This document shows, in pieces, positions 24,571 through 32,794 of a DNA stretch of 64,000 nt. Both the position numbers and the translations under genes were made by a program. The first letter of the stretch is position 1, and every line of letters begins with the position of its first letter. The DNA comes from UBA7477 sp045602925 (GTDB lineage Bacteria; Bacillota; Clostridia; Oscillospirales; Ruminococcaceae). The notes below the pieces were generated by a model. The model did no database searches, was not told the origin of the DNA, and saw nothing but the letters and a program-made list of their open reading frames with translations. The stretch lies in assembly GCA_045602925.1 (NCBI GenBank), contig JAZSCN010000003.1, positions 62,001 to 126,000 of the forward strand, given 5' to 3'.

Positions 24571-25366
24571 ATCTATCTTTCTGTTCAAAATGTTTACAAA
24601 TATCATCTTCAGACACAGTTTTATAACTTTTATGCCTTCCACTATATCTATCAGCTGGGTACCAAACCATATTTTCTTTTTTAAGGCAGGTGCCTATTAC
24701 TGTTGAACCATGTGTTGGAAATACACAAAAATACTTGCAAAATAAGCAATTTCGGTCCAGAGCGCTTTCCATCGGAATAGATAAATCATAATTCTTTTCA
24801 ATATATTCCATTAATAATTGTGCATAATGTTCTGCACTATCTACTTCTGAAGGAATACTCCCATAATCTGCGAGTTCACCTTGAATTAAAACATCTGCTT
24901 TACGATGAAAATCTTTGTGCGTTGCTACAAAAACATCATTTATACGCGAATTATCAAAATCATCTATTTCAAACTCTTTTGCCAGTGCCCTACCCATTTC
25001 ATAAAAACAAATAGGTTGTGGCGTAGGAGAATTGGAAAAATACATAGAAAAAAGAACATGTGGAGTATTCAAATATTTGAATTCCCATTCAATCTGTTCT
25101 CTAGTAGCATTAGGATTAGTTACATCGAAAGAATCTCTACGAGGATTAAGGAAAATAATACCTCGTTCATGCTTCCAATGTTCCTTAAAATAGTTAATGA
25201 CAGTCTTTTGCCATTCCTCACAATTAGTGATGCCCCCTGCTAGAAATACAGGGATGGCAAACACTAAATTATAAGACACAAGTTCAACATCTTCAGGACA
25301 AGTGATGACTGTTACTTTATTTGCAAAAAGCTCTTTTGCTTTTTTTGCATAAGAATTATAAAACAT
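24560..25366 (-). CDS. Nucleoside 2-deoxyribosyltransferase-like protein with Cys-rich C-terminus
   Basis: 268 residues. The first two thirds resemble the nucleoside 2-deoxyribosyltransferase-like fold: VFAIPVFLAGGITNCEEWQ, IIFLNPRRDSFD and the catalytic-type CFYEMGRALAKE. Members cleave or transfer N-glycosidic bonds. The last 70 residues hold CLFCKYFC, GTC and DICKHFE, a spacing seen in small metal- or iron-sulfur-binding modules. Between nicotinamidase and Prs genes, a role in nicotinamide or nucleoside salvage is plausible but not shown. Confidence 0.75.
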   Translation of the reverse strand: MFYNSYAKKAKELFANKVTVITCPEDVELVSYNLVFAIPVFLAGGITNCEEWQKTVINYFKEHWKHERGIIFLNPRRDSFDVTNPNATREQIEWEFKYLNTPHVLFSMYFSNSPTPQPICFYEMGRALAKEFEIDDFDNSRINDVFVATHKDFHRKADVLIQGELADYGSIPSEVDSAEHYAQLLMEYIEKNYDLSIPMESALDRNCLFCKYFCVFPTHGSTVIGTCLKKENMVWYPADRYSGRHKSYKTVSEDDICKHFEQKDRYET

Positions 25367-25369
25367 AAA

Positions 25370-25498
25370 TTATTTTAATAATTTATTACAAAAGTTTTCA
25401 AATATTTTTCCTAAAGCTTTTCTTTCTTTTTCTTTCTTTATTCTTTTTTGAATTTCTGTTTTAGTAGGTAAATGAAAATATCGTAATTTCTTTTTCAT
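25370..25498 (-). CDS. Small basic protein overlapping the nicotinamidase stop
   Basis: 42 residues, MKKKLRYFHLPTKTEIQ then a Lys/Arg helix. It overlaps the nicotinamidase stop by four bases (ATGA), typical of coupled genes, and ends three bases before the next start. Function unknown. Confidence 0.55.
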   Translation of the reverse strand: MKKKLRYFHLPTKTEIQKRIKKEKERKALGKIFENFCNKLLK

Positions 25499-26148
25499 CG
25501 CTTCAAGAAGCTTTCAGAATTTTCAATATCAATCTGGCAGCAACCCATTGTAGTAAGAGCAGCCTTATGTGTATCTTCATTTACACAAGCGCAAAGGTCT
25601 TCAAGAACAGTAATCTTCATATTAGGCATAAGGCCACGAAGGTAAATTGCATTAGAAGCCACACAAATACCAGTGCAGAAGCCCATGAAAACAATCTCAT
25701 CAATCTCATGGGACATATCCATCTTAATATCCTTCATGAAATAACCGATATGCTTACCAAGGAAAATAGACATAAAGGTATTCTTATCAAAGACCTTATC
25801 ATTAACACTAAGATAAGGTGCTACTCGATCATCAATTTGCCAACCCCAAGTATCTTTAATACAGTGAGGGACCGGGAGCTTCTTACCTTCAAGAGTATTT
25901 TCATACCAAGCGCTTTCAGCAATATCCTCCTTAATAACCTTATCTCCAAAGAAATATGTCTGGGGCTTAGTATCCTTATCATAATGGGTGTCACGTGTTG
26001 CCCAAATAGCTACGGTATTTTCCTTATTCTTTACTTTGGAAAGGAACTCAGCAATCTTAGGTGTTACTTCTTGAGCCTTTTCAGAACCAAGAGCTCCGCT
26101 AATAAAATCATTCTGTACATCAATTACAATATATAATGTCTTCTTCAT
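25495..26148 (-). CDS. pncA: Nicotinamidase / isochorismatase-family hydrolase
   Basis: Hydrolyses nicotinamide to nicotinate. 217 residues. Catalytic Asp in YIVIDVQNDFISG, metal site around WATRDTHYD, Lys in VPHCIKDTWGWQID and the nucleophile Cys in FCTGICVASNAIYLR. First gene of an AGAACT operon. Having both a nicotinamidase and a Nampt homologue is notable: nicotinate would need a PncB-type enzyme from the host before NadE can act. Confidence 0.9.
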   Translation of the reverse strand: MKKTLYIVIDVQNDFISGALGSEKAQEVTPKIAEFLSKVKNKENTVAIWATRDTHYDKDTKPQTYFFGDKVIKEDIAESAWYENTLEGKKLPVPHCIKDTWGWQIDDRVAPYLSVNDKVFDKNTFMSIFLGKHIGYFMKDIKMDMSHEIDEIVFMGFCTGICVASNAIYLRGLMPNMKITVLEDLCACVNEDTHKAALTTMGCCQIDIENSESFLKR

Positions 26149-26152
26149 AATT

Positions 26153-26173
26153 TTATTAATATCAAAGTTCTGA
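26153..26173 (-). promoter_or_regulatory. AGAACT promoter of the pncA operon
   Basis: AGAACT-TTGA-TATTAA, seven bases before the ATG at 26148. It partly overlaps the divergent region for the late gene at 26190. Confidence 0.6.
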
Positions 26174-26174
26174 T

Positions 26175-26182
26175 ATTAAATA
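26175..26182 (+). promoter_or_regulatory. Late-type box ATTAAATA
   Basis: Seven bases before the ATG at 26190. Weaker match (one extra mismatch) than other late boxes. Confidence 0.4.
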
Positions 26183-26189
26183 ATGCTAT

Positions 26190-27908
26190 ATGGCAAAACG
26201 TAAGGTTTCAGAAAGAGATTTTCTTATTGAACAGTGTTTATATGACGCTTACTGTGAAAGAGAAGGAGTCATCAATGAAGGTTTCGTAGATGACTTTAAA
26301 GCTAATGCTAGAGCAGCAGGAGAATGGTTAAAACAAGATGCTAAAGATAGTTTTAGACTTCGTAAAAAGGGTGAGGTACAAGCTAATAGAAAAAACGCTG
26401 CAGCAAGTGGAAAAATTAAATCATATGCAGGTAGCTTAGCTAAAACAATGTCCGATTTTAAGAAAAGCGGTGGAACATTAGGTAGAAATATAAGCAATAT
26501 TGATGATGTTATCAATCGTCTTAATTTAGTGTCTCAGGGTAAATTACCTCGTGGTGTTGCAGGAAGTAACTGGGCTGAACCCGAACAACAAAATGCTTAT
26601 TCTTCAGGAACTCCATCAAATACAAATACTAATTCTACAACTTCTTCAAGAAAAAATACTCAATTATCTACCACTCAACCAAGTAAAAATACAGCAACGA
26701 CTGACAATAATGGGTATTTTACCACAGGTGCATCTGCACCTTCACCATCTACTGCAAGCTCTACACCTAAAAACACAAGCTCTAATAGCTCGCCTGCGTC
26801 TAATATAAATTCAAATCAAACTGCTACAGACCAGCAAGTTGAGCCAGTTCAGCAGCCTCAAGAAGAAGTTGGTGCTAATAATCAACAACAGACACCAACT
26901 AGCTCATCTGAAACACAAAACAAACCATTGAGTAAACGTGACATTGCACGTAAAAAGCGTCAAGAAAAGATTTTCAAACGTAAAGAAAAAGAAGCTGAAA
27001 AAGCAAAAATAGAAAGAGCTAAACGCATTAAAAAGGCAGGAAAAACTGCAGCTAAAGACAAAAAAACAGATACTCCACCTGCACCGGTTAAACCAAATGA
27101 ACCTGTTGCACCAGCTACACCAAGTGACTCAGATAATCCAGCTCCACCTGTCACTCCAGCTGCTGATCAACAAAAAGAAAATCCGTCTCAAGCTACTCCT
27201 CCTTCTAATCCTGAAGCTTCAAATTCTGATAATCCTACAGGAAATGAGGATACCTTAAATGCTGGTGACCAAACTTCTACAGATGGTTCATCTGCTACAG
27301 CTGATACTTCTAATAATCCTAATACACCCGGTCAATCAGCAATGTTAGATTCTATTCCAGATAATCAAGGTACATATATTGGAGATATTAATAATATAAA
27401 TCAGCAAACACCATGGACTACAACTATTGGTGGAACTCAAAAGAGTGATGCATATATAGGAGGTACTACCAATCTTCCTGATGAAGATAATTCGTTACCT
27501 GGTGATGCCCAACCACAATTACCTGCTCCTAAAAAACCATTAGGTTTACCGGCTTCTGAAGAACCATTAGCTTTGCCTGCCCCTGATGATACAGAAGATA
27601 GCCAAGTAGAAGAACCTGCTGAAATTATTCCTGCTGTAAAAGAGGACCCTCTTAGAGGTGTTGTTCCAAATCATGAGTATAACCTTTCTCCAAGAGAAAA
27701 GAGACACCGCCGAGACCATGCATTAGGTGGAGGAAGAAGACAAGATAAAATTGAAAGACAACAACGTAATAATGCAAAATCAGCAGCGAAATCTCAAAAT
27801 GTGCAAGGCACTACTAAAAAACGTAATAGACGTTCAGAAGCAGAAGAAGTTATAAAGGAACATTATAACACACGCGCTCAGATGTCGATGCTTAATTCAA
27901 TCATCTAA
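26190..27908 (+). CDS. Long disordered late protein
   Basis: 572 residues. N-terminus MAKRKVSERDFLIEQ with LxE and later VINEG (IxE) could be a capsid-targeting peptide. Residues about 130-480 are low-complexity Ser/Thr/Asn/Pro/Gln with a Lys/Arg block (SKRDIARKKRQEKIFKRKEK) near 250. The C-terminus is basic (REKRHRRDH, TKKRNRRSEAEE). Probably a virion or injected DNA-binding protein; not recognised. Ends at a strong terminator. Confidence 0.75.
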   Translation: MAKRKVSERDFLIEQCLYDAYCEREGVINEGFVDDFKANARAAGEWLKQDAKDSFRLRKKGEVQANRKNAAASGKIKSYAGSLAKTMSDFKKSGGTLGRNISNIDDVINRLNLVSQGKLPRGVAGSNWAEPEQQNAYSSGTPSNTNTNSTTSSRKNTQLSTTQPSKNTATTDNNGYFTTGASAPSPSTASSTPKNTSSNSSPASNINSNQTATDQQVEPVQQPQEEVGANNQQQTPTSSSETQNKPLSKRDIARKKRQEKIFKRKEKEAEKAKIERAKRIKKAGKTAAKDKKTDTPPAPVKPNEPVAPATPSDSDNPAPPVTPAADQQKENPSQATPPSNPEASNSDNPTGNEDTLNAGDQTSTDGSSATADTSNNPNTPGQSAMLDSIPDNQGTYIGDINNINQQTPWTTTIGGTQKSDAYIGGTTNLPDEDNSLPGDAQPQLPAPKKPLGLPASEEPLALPAPDDTEDSQVEEPAEIIPAVKEDPLRGVVPNHEYNLSPREKRHRRDHALGGGRRQDKIERQQRNNAKSAAKSQNVQGTTKKRNRRSEAEEVIKEHYNTRAQMSMLNSII

Positions 27909-27911
27909 AAT

Positions 27912-27941
27912 AAAAAGCTCAGGTTAATCCTGAGCTTTTTT
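27912..27941. terminator. Bidirectional hairpin terminator
   Basis: AAAAAGCTCAGG stem with complement between the late gene and the convergent gp47-like gene. Confidence 0.85.
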
Positions 27942-28958
27942 GTATAAACTTAAAACGTAATCAGTTACTTCTGTTTTATTTGGTATATCAAGCAATTCGA
28001 TATACTTTTTAATAGCATCTTCCATATCAAATGCCTTTAATTCAATTTCAGAAACATCTTGACTAAAGTTTTTCCCATTTTCCCACTCTAAAGAAAAATC
28101 CAATGGATTTAAGCTATTAATAATTCCGCTTAACGTATTAGTATCAGTAAGAGTAATGTTTCTATCAATAATAATTTTAAAAACATTATTCTTAATACAC
28201 TTATTAAGCTCTTTATATGACCATTTTCCGCCAATAAGGTCACTTAATTTAACTTTATAAAAGCGAGGACTAATTGTATTTTCTACAAATACTGAAGTAT
28301 TAGTATCAAAATCAAAAATATCAAAACCTTTAGAGGTTTCATAAGTGTCAGAATGGTCCATTGGGAAAGTATTACCTACATAGATAATACGTTTATCATC
28401 CCATTTTCGTTCTTGACGCAAATGAAAATGACCTGAATAAATTATATCAAAATTATTCAACAACTTAGACGCTTTAAACCCATCTTCACAAGCACTTACA
28501 TCCATATTATACTTGAATAAGCTGATTTCTGCATGTGTAAACAATACATCAGCTTTAAACTCTAATGGGTCATAACCCCAACCGCAAAATAAAGCCTTCT
28601 TATTACCGAAATTAACAATTTCAGGCTTTGTATATACAGTAATATTGTTTCTATTTTGAAAAAGATTTACAGGAGAAATAGTAGGTTCATTTGCATAATA
28701 CAAATCATGATTACCTAGAATAATGTGTACCTTAAAATCCTTTAATTTATCAAGTATCTTACTTGCGACATGTAATGTATTAGCGGAAATACTGTTTCTA
28801 GTATGAAAGAAATCTCCTAGAAAAACAACAGTATCTATGCCATTCTTTTTAACTTCAGATACAAACCAATCACACCAAGTTAAAGCAATTTCATGCCAAA
28901 TTGCAGAATCTTGCTTAATCCCAAGGTGAAAATCTGAAAAAATAGCTACTTTACTCAT
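27924..28958 (-). CDS. Recombination nuclease subunit (gp47 / Mre11-SbcD-like)
   Basis: 344 residues from the ATG at 28958 (T4 gp47 is 339). Metallophosphoesterase motifs in order: AIFSDFHLGI, VVFLGDFFHTR, IILGNHDLYY, FTHAEIS and IYSGHFHLRQ. Partner of the gp46-like ATPase at 18-20 kb. An in-frame ATG at 28964 is also possible. Overlaps the small membrane protein gene by 8 bases. Confidence 0.92.
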   Translation of the reverse strand: MSKVAIFSDFHLGIKQDSAIWHEIALTWCDWFVSEVKKNGIDTVVFLGDFFHTRNSISANTLHVASKILDKLKDFKVHIILGNHDLYYANEPTISPVNLFQNRNNITVYTKPEIVNFGNKKALFCGWGYDPLEFKADVLFTHAEISLFKYNMDVSACEDGFKASKLLNNFDIIYSGHFHLRQERKWDDKRIIYVGNTFPMDHSDTYETSKGFDIFDFDTNTSVFVENTISPRFYKVKLSDLIGGKWSYKELNKCIKNNVFKIIIDRNITLTDTNTLSGIINSLNPLDFSLEWENGKNFSQDVSEIELKAFDMEDAIKKYIELLDIPNKTEVTDYVLSLYKKAQD

Positions 28959-29169
28959 CTCCATTGAAAGCAAGAGCTAACAAGGTAATAATAAACGTAC
29001 AAATTACTAAAGTAAAACCAATCCATCCCCATAAGAATGAAATGGCAAGAAGTGTTGCAGCCATTAATAAACCAGATGCGATAATTACACCACAAATAAT
29101 ATTAGATAATGCTATTGTGAGAGTATTCTCATCAGCATCTTTTGCTATTTTTCTTAAATCATTCATCAT
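28951..29169 (-). CDS. Small two-helix membrane protein
   Basis: 72 residues with two hydrophobic helices (about 20-42 and 47-66) and short charged ends. Lies between the sigma and gp47-like genes with overlaps on both sides. Function unknown. Confidence 0.75.
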   Translation of the reverse strand: MMNDLRKIAKDADENTLTIALSNIICGVIIASGLLMAATLLAISFLWGWIGFTLVICTFIITLLALAFNGDE

Positions 29170-29731
29170 AATTTTCTATTACAATTTCATTTTCAGCATT
29201 ATAAAATTCACCTAATGATGATGCAAATACAGGTTTAATATAAATCGGTGCATCGGTATTTTCTTTAGCAAAACCACGTAAAAATTCCTGTCCATATTCT
29301 GCACGAACCTTTACATTTTGCTTTTCAAGATTAATTCTTCTTAAAAATTCACGCCAGGCAATACGGTTAAAATAACTGAAAGGATTATATTTTCTAGTAG
29401 GGTCAAACTTCTTGCCAATAAGCGCCTTAGTGCACTTTACAAGAGCATCTGCAACCATTTCATCCTTCCAGGTATATCCAGAAAACTTAGGATTCTTACT
29501 TAAACCTGTAATCATCATACTGATAGCTAAACCACACTTTTCAAAATACTTCTTAGCATTTCTTCTAATAAGTTTAGCTTCAGGACTTTTATCATTATCA
29601 TCAAGTTCTGACTTCAATTGGTCGTATTTATAATACTCTGAAATATCAGACATGAATTGAGGTCCTGAAATATAATGTTCCGGTTTTTCTTTTATCGGTT
29701 TTGTAGATACATACTCTGTACTTAATGCCAT
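29159..29731 (-). CDS. Late-promoter sigma factor (T4 gp55-like)
   Basis: Directs host RNA polymerase to TATAAATA promoters late in infection. 190 residues (T4 gp55 is 185). The conserved core is CGLAISMMITGLSKNPKFSGYTWKDEMVADALVKCT (about 67-102), followed by FDPTRKYNPFSYFNRIAWREFLRRI, matching the sigma region-2 remnant of gp55. The many TAAATA boxes before late genes here agree with this. T4 also keeps gene 55 near 47. Expressed from a TGCTATAAT promoter. Confidence 0.85.
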   Translation of the reverse strand: MALSTEYVSTKPIKEKPEHYISGPQFMSDISEYYKYDQLKSELDDNDKSPEAKLIRRNAKKYFEKCGLAISMMITGLSKNPKFSGYTWKDEMVADALVKCTKALIGKKFDPTRKYNPFSYFNRIAWREFLRRINLEKQNVKVRAEYGQEFLRGFAKENTDAPIYIKPVFASSLGEFYNAENEIVIENYDE

Positions 29732-29738
29732 ATGAATT

Positions 29739-29747
29739 ATTATAGCA
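29739..29747 (-). promoter_or_regulatory. TGCTATAAT promoter of the gp55-like gene
   Basis: Extended -10 type TGCTATAAT, seven bases before the ATG at 29731, directly after the terminator of the TROVE/vWA gene. Confidence 0.6.
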
Positions 29748-29755
29748 TAAAAAAT

Positions 29756-29785
29756 AAAAAAGGTGGAAGTTTATTCCACCTTTTT
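29756..29785 (-). terminator. Terminator of the TROVE/vWA gene
   Basis: AAAAAGGTGGAA stem with complement and T-rich flank, 7 bases after the stop at 29793. Confidence 0.85.
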
Positions 29786-29792
29786 GCTTAAC

Positions 29793-31343
29793 TTAATTCA
29801 GCACCGAGTATCGCTCACCGTTAAGAATGTCGGTCATAAATGCCTCCGGAGACTTAGCAGCCAGAACCTGCTCAAACATACCCGGCTTACAACCACCGAC
29901 AAGAATTGTACCTGTCTTATCACGTGTAATCGGCTTAGAACAGTTAGCGCGAGCAGATGCATTCCAGAATACCAACTTCGGACACTTATATCCAGCAGCC
30001 TCATACTTACCACGAATCATACCAAGACAATCGCGGTTATAAGTACACTGGTCAAACTGCATATCAGAGATAATCACAATAGCCTCAGGCATCTCCTCTG
30101 CTGGAATATTGGCCTTAACTGCAGCATTAAGAACAAGATTAAACACAGCCTCAAGGTCAGTATTCATCCCCCAATCAGCTCTCTCGATATGCTTCACCTT
30201 ATCATACAGAGACCACTTATCATCTACTGTAATGAAGTTAGGACGCTGACTAAATGTAATCATCTGGTTCTTAAAGATACCATTATTACGCTCAGCAACA
30301 TACAATCCGAGAGAAACTGCAACCTCAATAGAGGCAACATTGCGGTCAGCACCCCATGCATCAAACATAGAACCAGAAGTATCTACTACTGCAAGCCAAC
30401 TATGATTACCGGAAGTACCCTCGAAGTAGTTACGAAGAGAACGCCACTGATTATCAAGCTGAAGCTTACCGGTCTCAGAGATGTTACCGCCACGAAGAAT
30501 CGGCTTTACGACATCATAAGGATACAAACCTGCAGTGTTAATCTTCACCTCGGGTGTACACTTCTCACTACGTGTAAGAACCTTGTGAAGAGTATCATGA
30601 TACGCCGTGAATCGGGCATTATCATTACGCTCAAAGGCCTTACGATACTTATGAATAGCACGGGAAGGAAGCTTAGAATAATCGAAGGAATAATCCTTAT
30701 TAGAAATCTTAATCTCAACTACATTAGTAGCTGCACGGAGAGCAGAAAGTACCTTACGATAAGAACGCTCATCCTTCAAGCCAAGATTCTGATAAAGCTT
30801 CTTAGCTGTCTCACGTGTCTTCTTAGAAGAAGTATTGGCAGACGGAAGCCACTTAGCAAGAAGAGAAATCTTATTAATCATCCCATCCTCAAGCATCGCC
30901 ATATCGATAGCAAGCTGAGCACGAATAATGCTATAAATTTCCTCATCTACATCCTTATTCACACCAAGAAGAGCAACAAGGTCATCCCAACGGCCATAAG
31001 GCTTACCGGAATCTGCATCATGACCAGCAGGAATGAAAATCAGATTACGCTTGAACTCAGGATAAAGGCTAAGAAGAGTACGCATACCATGACGGAACAC
31101 CGCTCTCTCACCCTGACCCTCATGAATATCACGAAGATAGAAAAGACAGCGAAGAGTAAGCTCCTTATTCTCAAGGGCAGCCTCACGAACTGCCTGCTCT
31201 ACACCCTTAGGATTGCGGCGATAAGAGAAACCATCAGTAAAAAGGTCAAGAACCTTAGAAAGGGTGCTCTTATAAGCTGGCATACCGTTCTCAGTTACCG
31301 TATTATTATCAACTACTGCTACTGCATCAAATAGACTAGACAT
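29793..31343 (-). CDS. TROVE/vWA-type protein (DUF2828-like, Ro60-related)
   Basis: 516 residues. N-terminal helical-repeat part with TENGMPAYKSTLSKVLDLFTD and LYFLRDIH-type repeats (here CLFYLRDIHEGQGER), as in the DUF2828/TROVE RNA-binding group. C-terminal vWA domain with MIDAS motif VVDTSGSM (about residue 320) and VIISDMQFD. Ro60-type proteins bind small structured RNAs; the phage role is unknown. Codon use is strongly biased and the opposite strand is open for 523 codons, suggesting very high expression. Single-gene unit with a roughly 45-base leader, unlike its near-leaderless neighbours. Confidence 0.8.
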   Translation of the reverse strand: MSSLFDAVAVVDNNTVTENGMPAYKSTLSKVLDLFTDGFSYRRNPKGVEQAVREAALENKELTLRCLFYLRDIHEGQGERAVFRHGMRTLLSLYPEFKRNLIFIPAGHDADSGKPYGRWDDLVALLGVNKDVDEEIYSIIRAQLAIDMAMLEDGMINKISLLAKWLPSANTSSKKTRETAKKLYQNLGLKDERSYRKVLSALRAATNVVEIKISNKDYSFDYSKLPSRAIHKYRKAFERNDNARFTAYHDTLHKVLTRSEKCTPEVKINTAGLYPYDVVKPILRGGNISETGKLQLDNQWRSLRNYFEGTSGNHSWLAVVDTSGSMFDAWGADRNVASIEVAVSLGLYVAERNNGIFKNQMITFSQRPNFITVDDKWSLYDKVKHIERADWGMNTDLEAVFNLVLNAAVKANIPAEEMPEAIVIISDMQFDQCTYNRDCLGMIRGKYEAAGYKCPKLVFWNASARANCSKPITRDKTGTILVGGCKPGMFEQVLAAKSPEAFMTDILNGERYSVLN

Positions 31344-31373
31344 ATTATTAATTTTTGCTGTTTATGTTTAAAG

Positions 31374-31400
31374 ATTATACTTTATTTTTAGTTCAGTTCT
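31374..31400 (-). promoter_or_regulatory. Probable AGAACT promoter of the TROVE/vWA gene
   Basis: AGAACT (31400-31395) overlaps the last codons of the upstream gene. TAAAAA sits at the usual spacing and a perfect TATAAT lies 15 bases further on. Which one is used is unclear. Confidence 0.4.
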
Positions 31401-31713
31401 GTTTAGATTCAAAGTTAATAACGGCATCTTTTACCTCGGAACCGGTTACATCAATCTTAACGTTACCAGTTTCCTCATCAAACTTCCATTCTACATTACA
31501 TTTTTTCTTGTGGACACATTTGTCATGAATTGCATAACCATAAAACGGTAGCATTCCAAAAACAAAAACTAACATTACCCAACCGCCTGTCTTTACATTC
31601 TCTATAAACTTATAAAAAGGATTAAGTGTACCTTCAGTTGTATAATTAATTAAAGAAAATGTAATACATGTTATAACAAAAGCGATTCCTAAACCTATTA
31701 AAAATCCAATCAT
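31393..31713 (-). CDS. Small membrane protein with two transmembrane helices
   Basis: 106 residues; hydrophobic helices at about 2-24 and 45-63. A conserved-looking cytoplasmic or periplasmic tail has CVHKKKCNVEWKF. The last codons (KQN-stop) overlap an AGAACT box. Function unknown. Confidence 0.75.
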   Translation of the reverse strand: MIGFLIGLGIAFVITCITFSLINYTTEGTLNPFYKFIENVKTGGWVMLVFVFGMLPFYGYAIHDKCVHKKKCNVEWKFDEETGNVKIDVTGSEVKDAVINFESKQN

Positions 31714-31722
31714 AAAATCTTT

Positions 31723-32019
31723 TTAAAAATCTTCTAATTTTTCCTTCTTTTCTTCATCAAAAAATCCATCTTCATTGGAATTAACAAGAAAAACTTCATA
31801 TTTGCTATAAGATTTAAGAATTTCCTTAAACACTTCACAAAAGTCCTTCTTATTTTCCGGATGAAGTTTCATCCAGAGATACTCCCCAATACAATCTCCC
31901 ACAATTTCTCTTAGAGAACAGTCAAATTCATCAATTTGTTCTGAAAGAAAATAACCATTTTCCATGATATATTCTCTATTTGATGAATTTGTTCTATCTA
32001 TATCAACTTCATGAATCAT
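31723..32019 (-). CDS. Unknown acidic 98-aa protein
   Basis: Acidic, helical, with FLSEQIDEFDCSLREIVGD. It starts six bases after TATATT of an AGAACT promoter, so its mRNA should be leaderless. Small early/middle gene; function unknown. Confidence 0.75.
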   Translation of the reverse strand: MIHEVDIDRTNSSNREYIMENGYFLSEQIDEFDCSLREIVGDCIGEYLWMKLHPENKKDFCEVFKEILKSYSKYEVFLVNSNEDGFFDEEKKEKLEDF

Positions 32020-32022
32020 AAT

Positions 32023-32041
32023 ATGAATATAAAATAGTTCT
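32023..32041 (-). promoter_or_regulatory. AGAACT-N4-TATATT promoter
   Basis: Canonical spacing, six bases before the ATG at 32019. Confidence 0.65.
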
Positions 32042-32044
32042 GGT

Positions 32045-32353
32045 TTATAAATGTGCTATACAATTTCTGGGATTTAGCCCTGGATTGAACCTATACATTT
32101 CTACCGTAGGTCTTGAAGCCATAAAATAACACGGCTTCCCATCATAATGAAAGTTAAGAGTGAAAGTAGTTCCAATATCACTATCGATTATCTTTTCAAA
32201 ATCAAATACTCCAAATTCATCAATAAAAACCTCATCTGTTTCTTTATTGTATTTGACCTTGTATCTTTTCTTCCCTGATACAAATTCAATATTCCACATC
32301 CCTTCCTTAGAAAGGTCAACAATAGTCTTTTTTATCAATTTTTTAGGTATCAT
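32045..32353 (-). CDS. Unknown beta-rich 102-aa protein
   Basis: Basic N-terminus, beta-rich (VSGKKRYKVKYNKETDEVFIDEFG). No motif recognised. Starts 26 bases after the preceding stop without a clear promoter. Function unknown. Confidence 0.75.
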   Translation of the reverse strand: MIPKKLIKKTIVDLSKEGMWNIEFVSGKKRYKVKYNKETDEVFIDEFGVFDFEKIIDSDIGTTFTLNFHYDGKPCYFMASRPTVEMYRFNPGLNPRNCIAHL

Positions 32354-32379
32354 GCTTGTTCTACTCTTCTATAAGTCTA

Positions 32380-32772
32380 TTAGTCAGGCAAATAATCGCC
32401 TTTTACCTCTGGGTCTTCAAGTCTATTTCTAATGTAAGAGTATATGTTTTGCTTAGCCTCTTCACAAGCGATGTCAAACTCATCATTACTCATAATTTCA
32501 GTAGAAATTCCCTTTTCATACATTCGGATAGAACCTTTAACAATACTATACAAAATGAAGTCATACTGTGACGTAGTGGGTGTATAATCCATTGTCTTTA
32601 TAAAGTCAATAACCTCTTCCTTGATAGAATTAGATTTTGCCAATGCCTTATAAGCAGCCTTTGCATCTTCTTTTGATAATTTCACAATGTAGTCATTACG
32701 AAGTGATTCAATATAAGATTCAACTTGTTCTTTCGTAATCCCTTCAGGTACTTTTATAGTTATTTCTTTCAT
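32380..32772 (-). CDS. Unknown helical 130-aa protein
   Basis: Begins MKEITIKVPEGITKEQVESY, a ribbon-helix-like opening, then helical and acidic. An AGAACT-AACT-TATAAT promoter ends six bases before its ATG. Possibly a small DNA-binding regulator, but not established. Confidence 0.75.
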   Translation of the reverse strand: MKEITIKVPEGITKEQVESYIESLRNDYIVKLSKEDAKAAYKALAKSNSIKEEVIDFIKTMDYTPTTSQYDFILYSIVKGSIRMYEKGISTEIMSNDEFDIACEEAKQNIYSYIRNRLEDPEVKGDYLPD

Positions 32773-32776
32773 AAGT

Positions 32777-32794
32777 CTATTATAAGTTAGTTCT
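32777..32794 (-). promoter_or_regulatory. AGAACT-N4-TATAAT promoter
   Basis: Exact consensus; six bases before the ATG at 32772. It encodes the last residues (RTNL-stop) of the upstream gene. Confidence 0.75.

Noticed and set aside
29763..31334. 523-codon plus-strand open frame opposite the TROVE/vWA gene
   Set aside because: The minus-strand protein has clear domains. The plus frame is explained by codon bias and starts inside the terminator.
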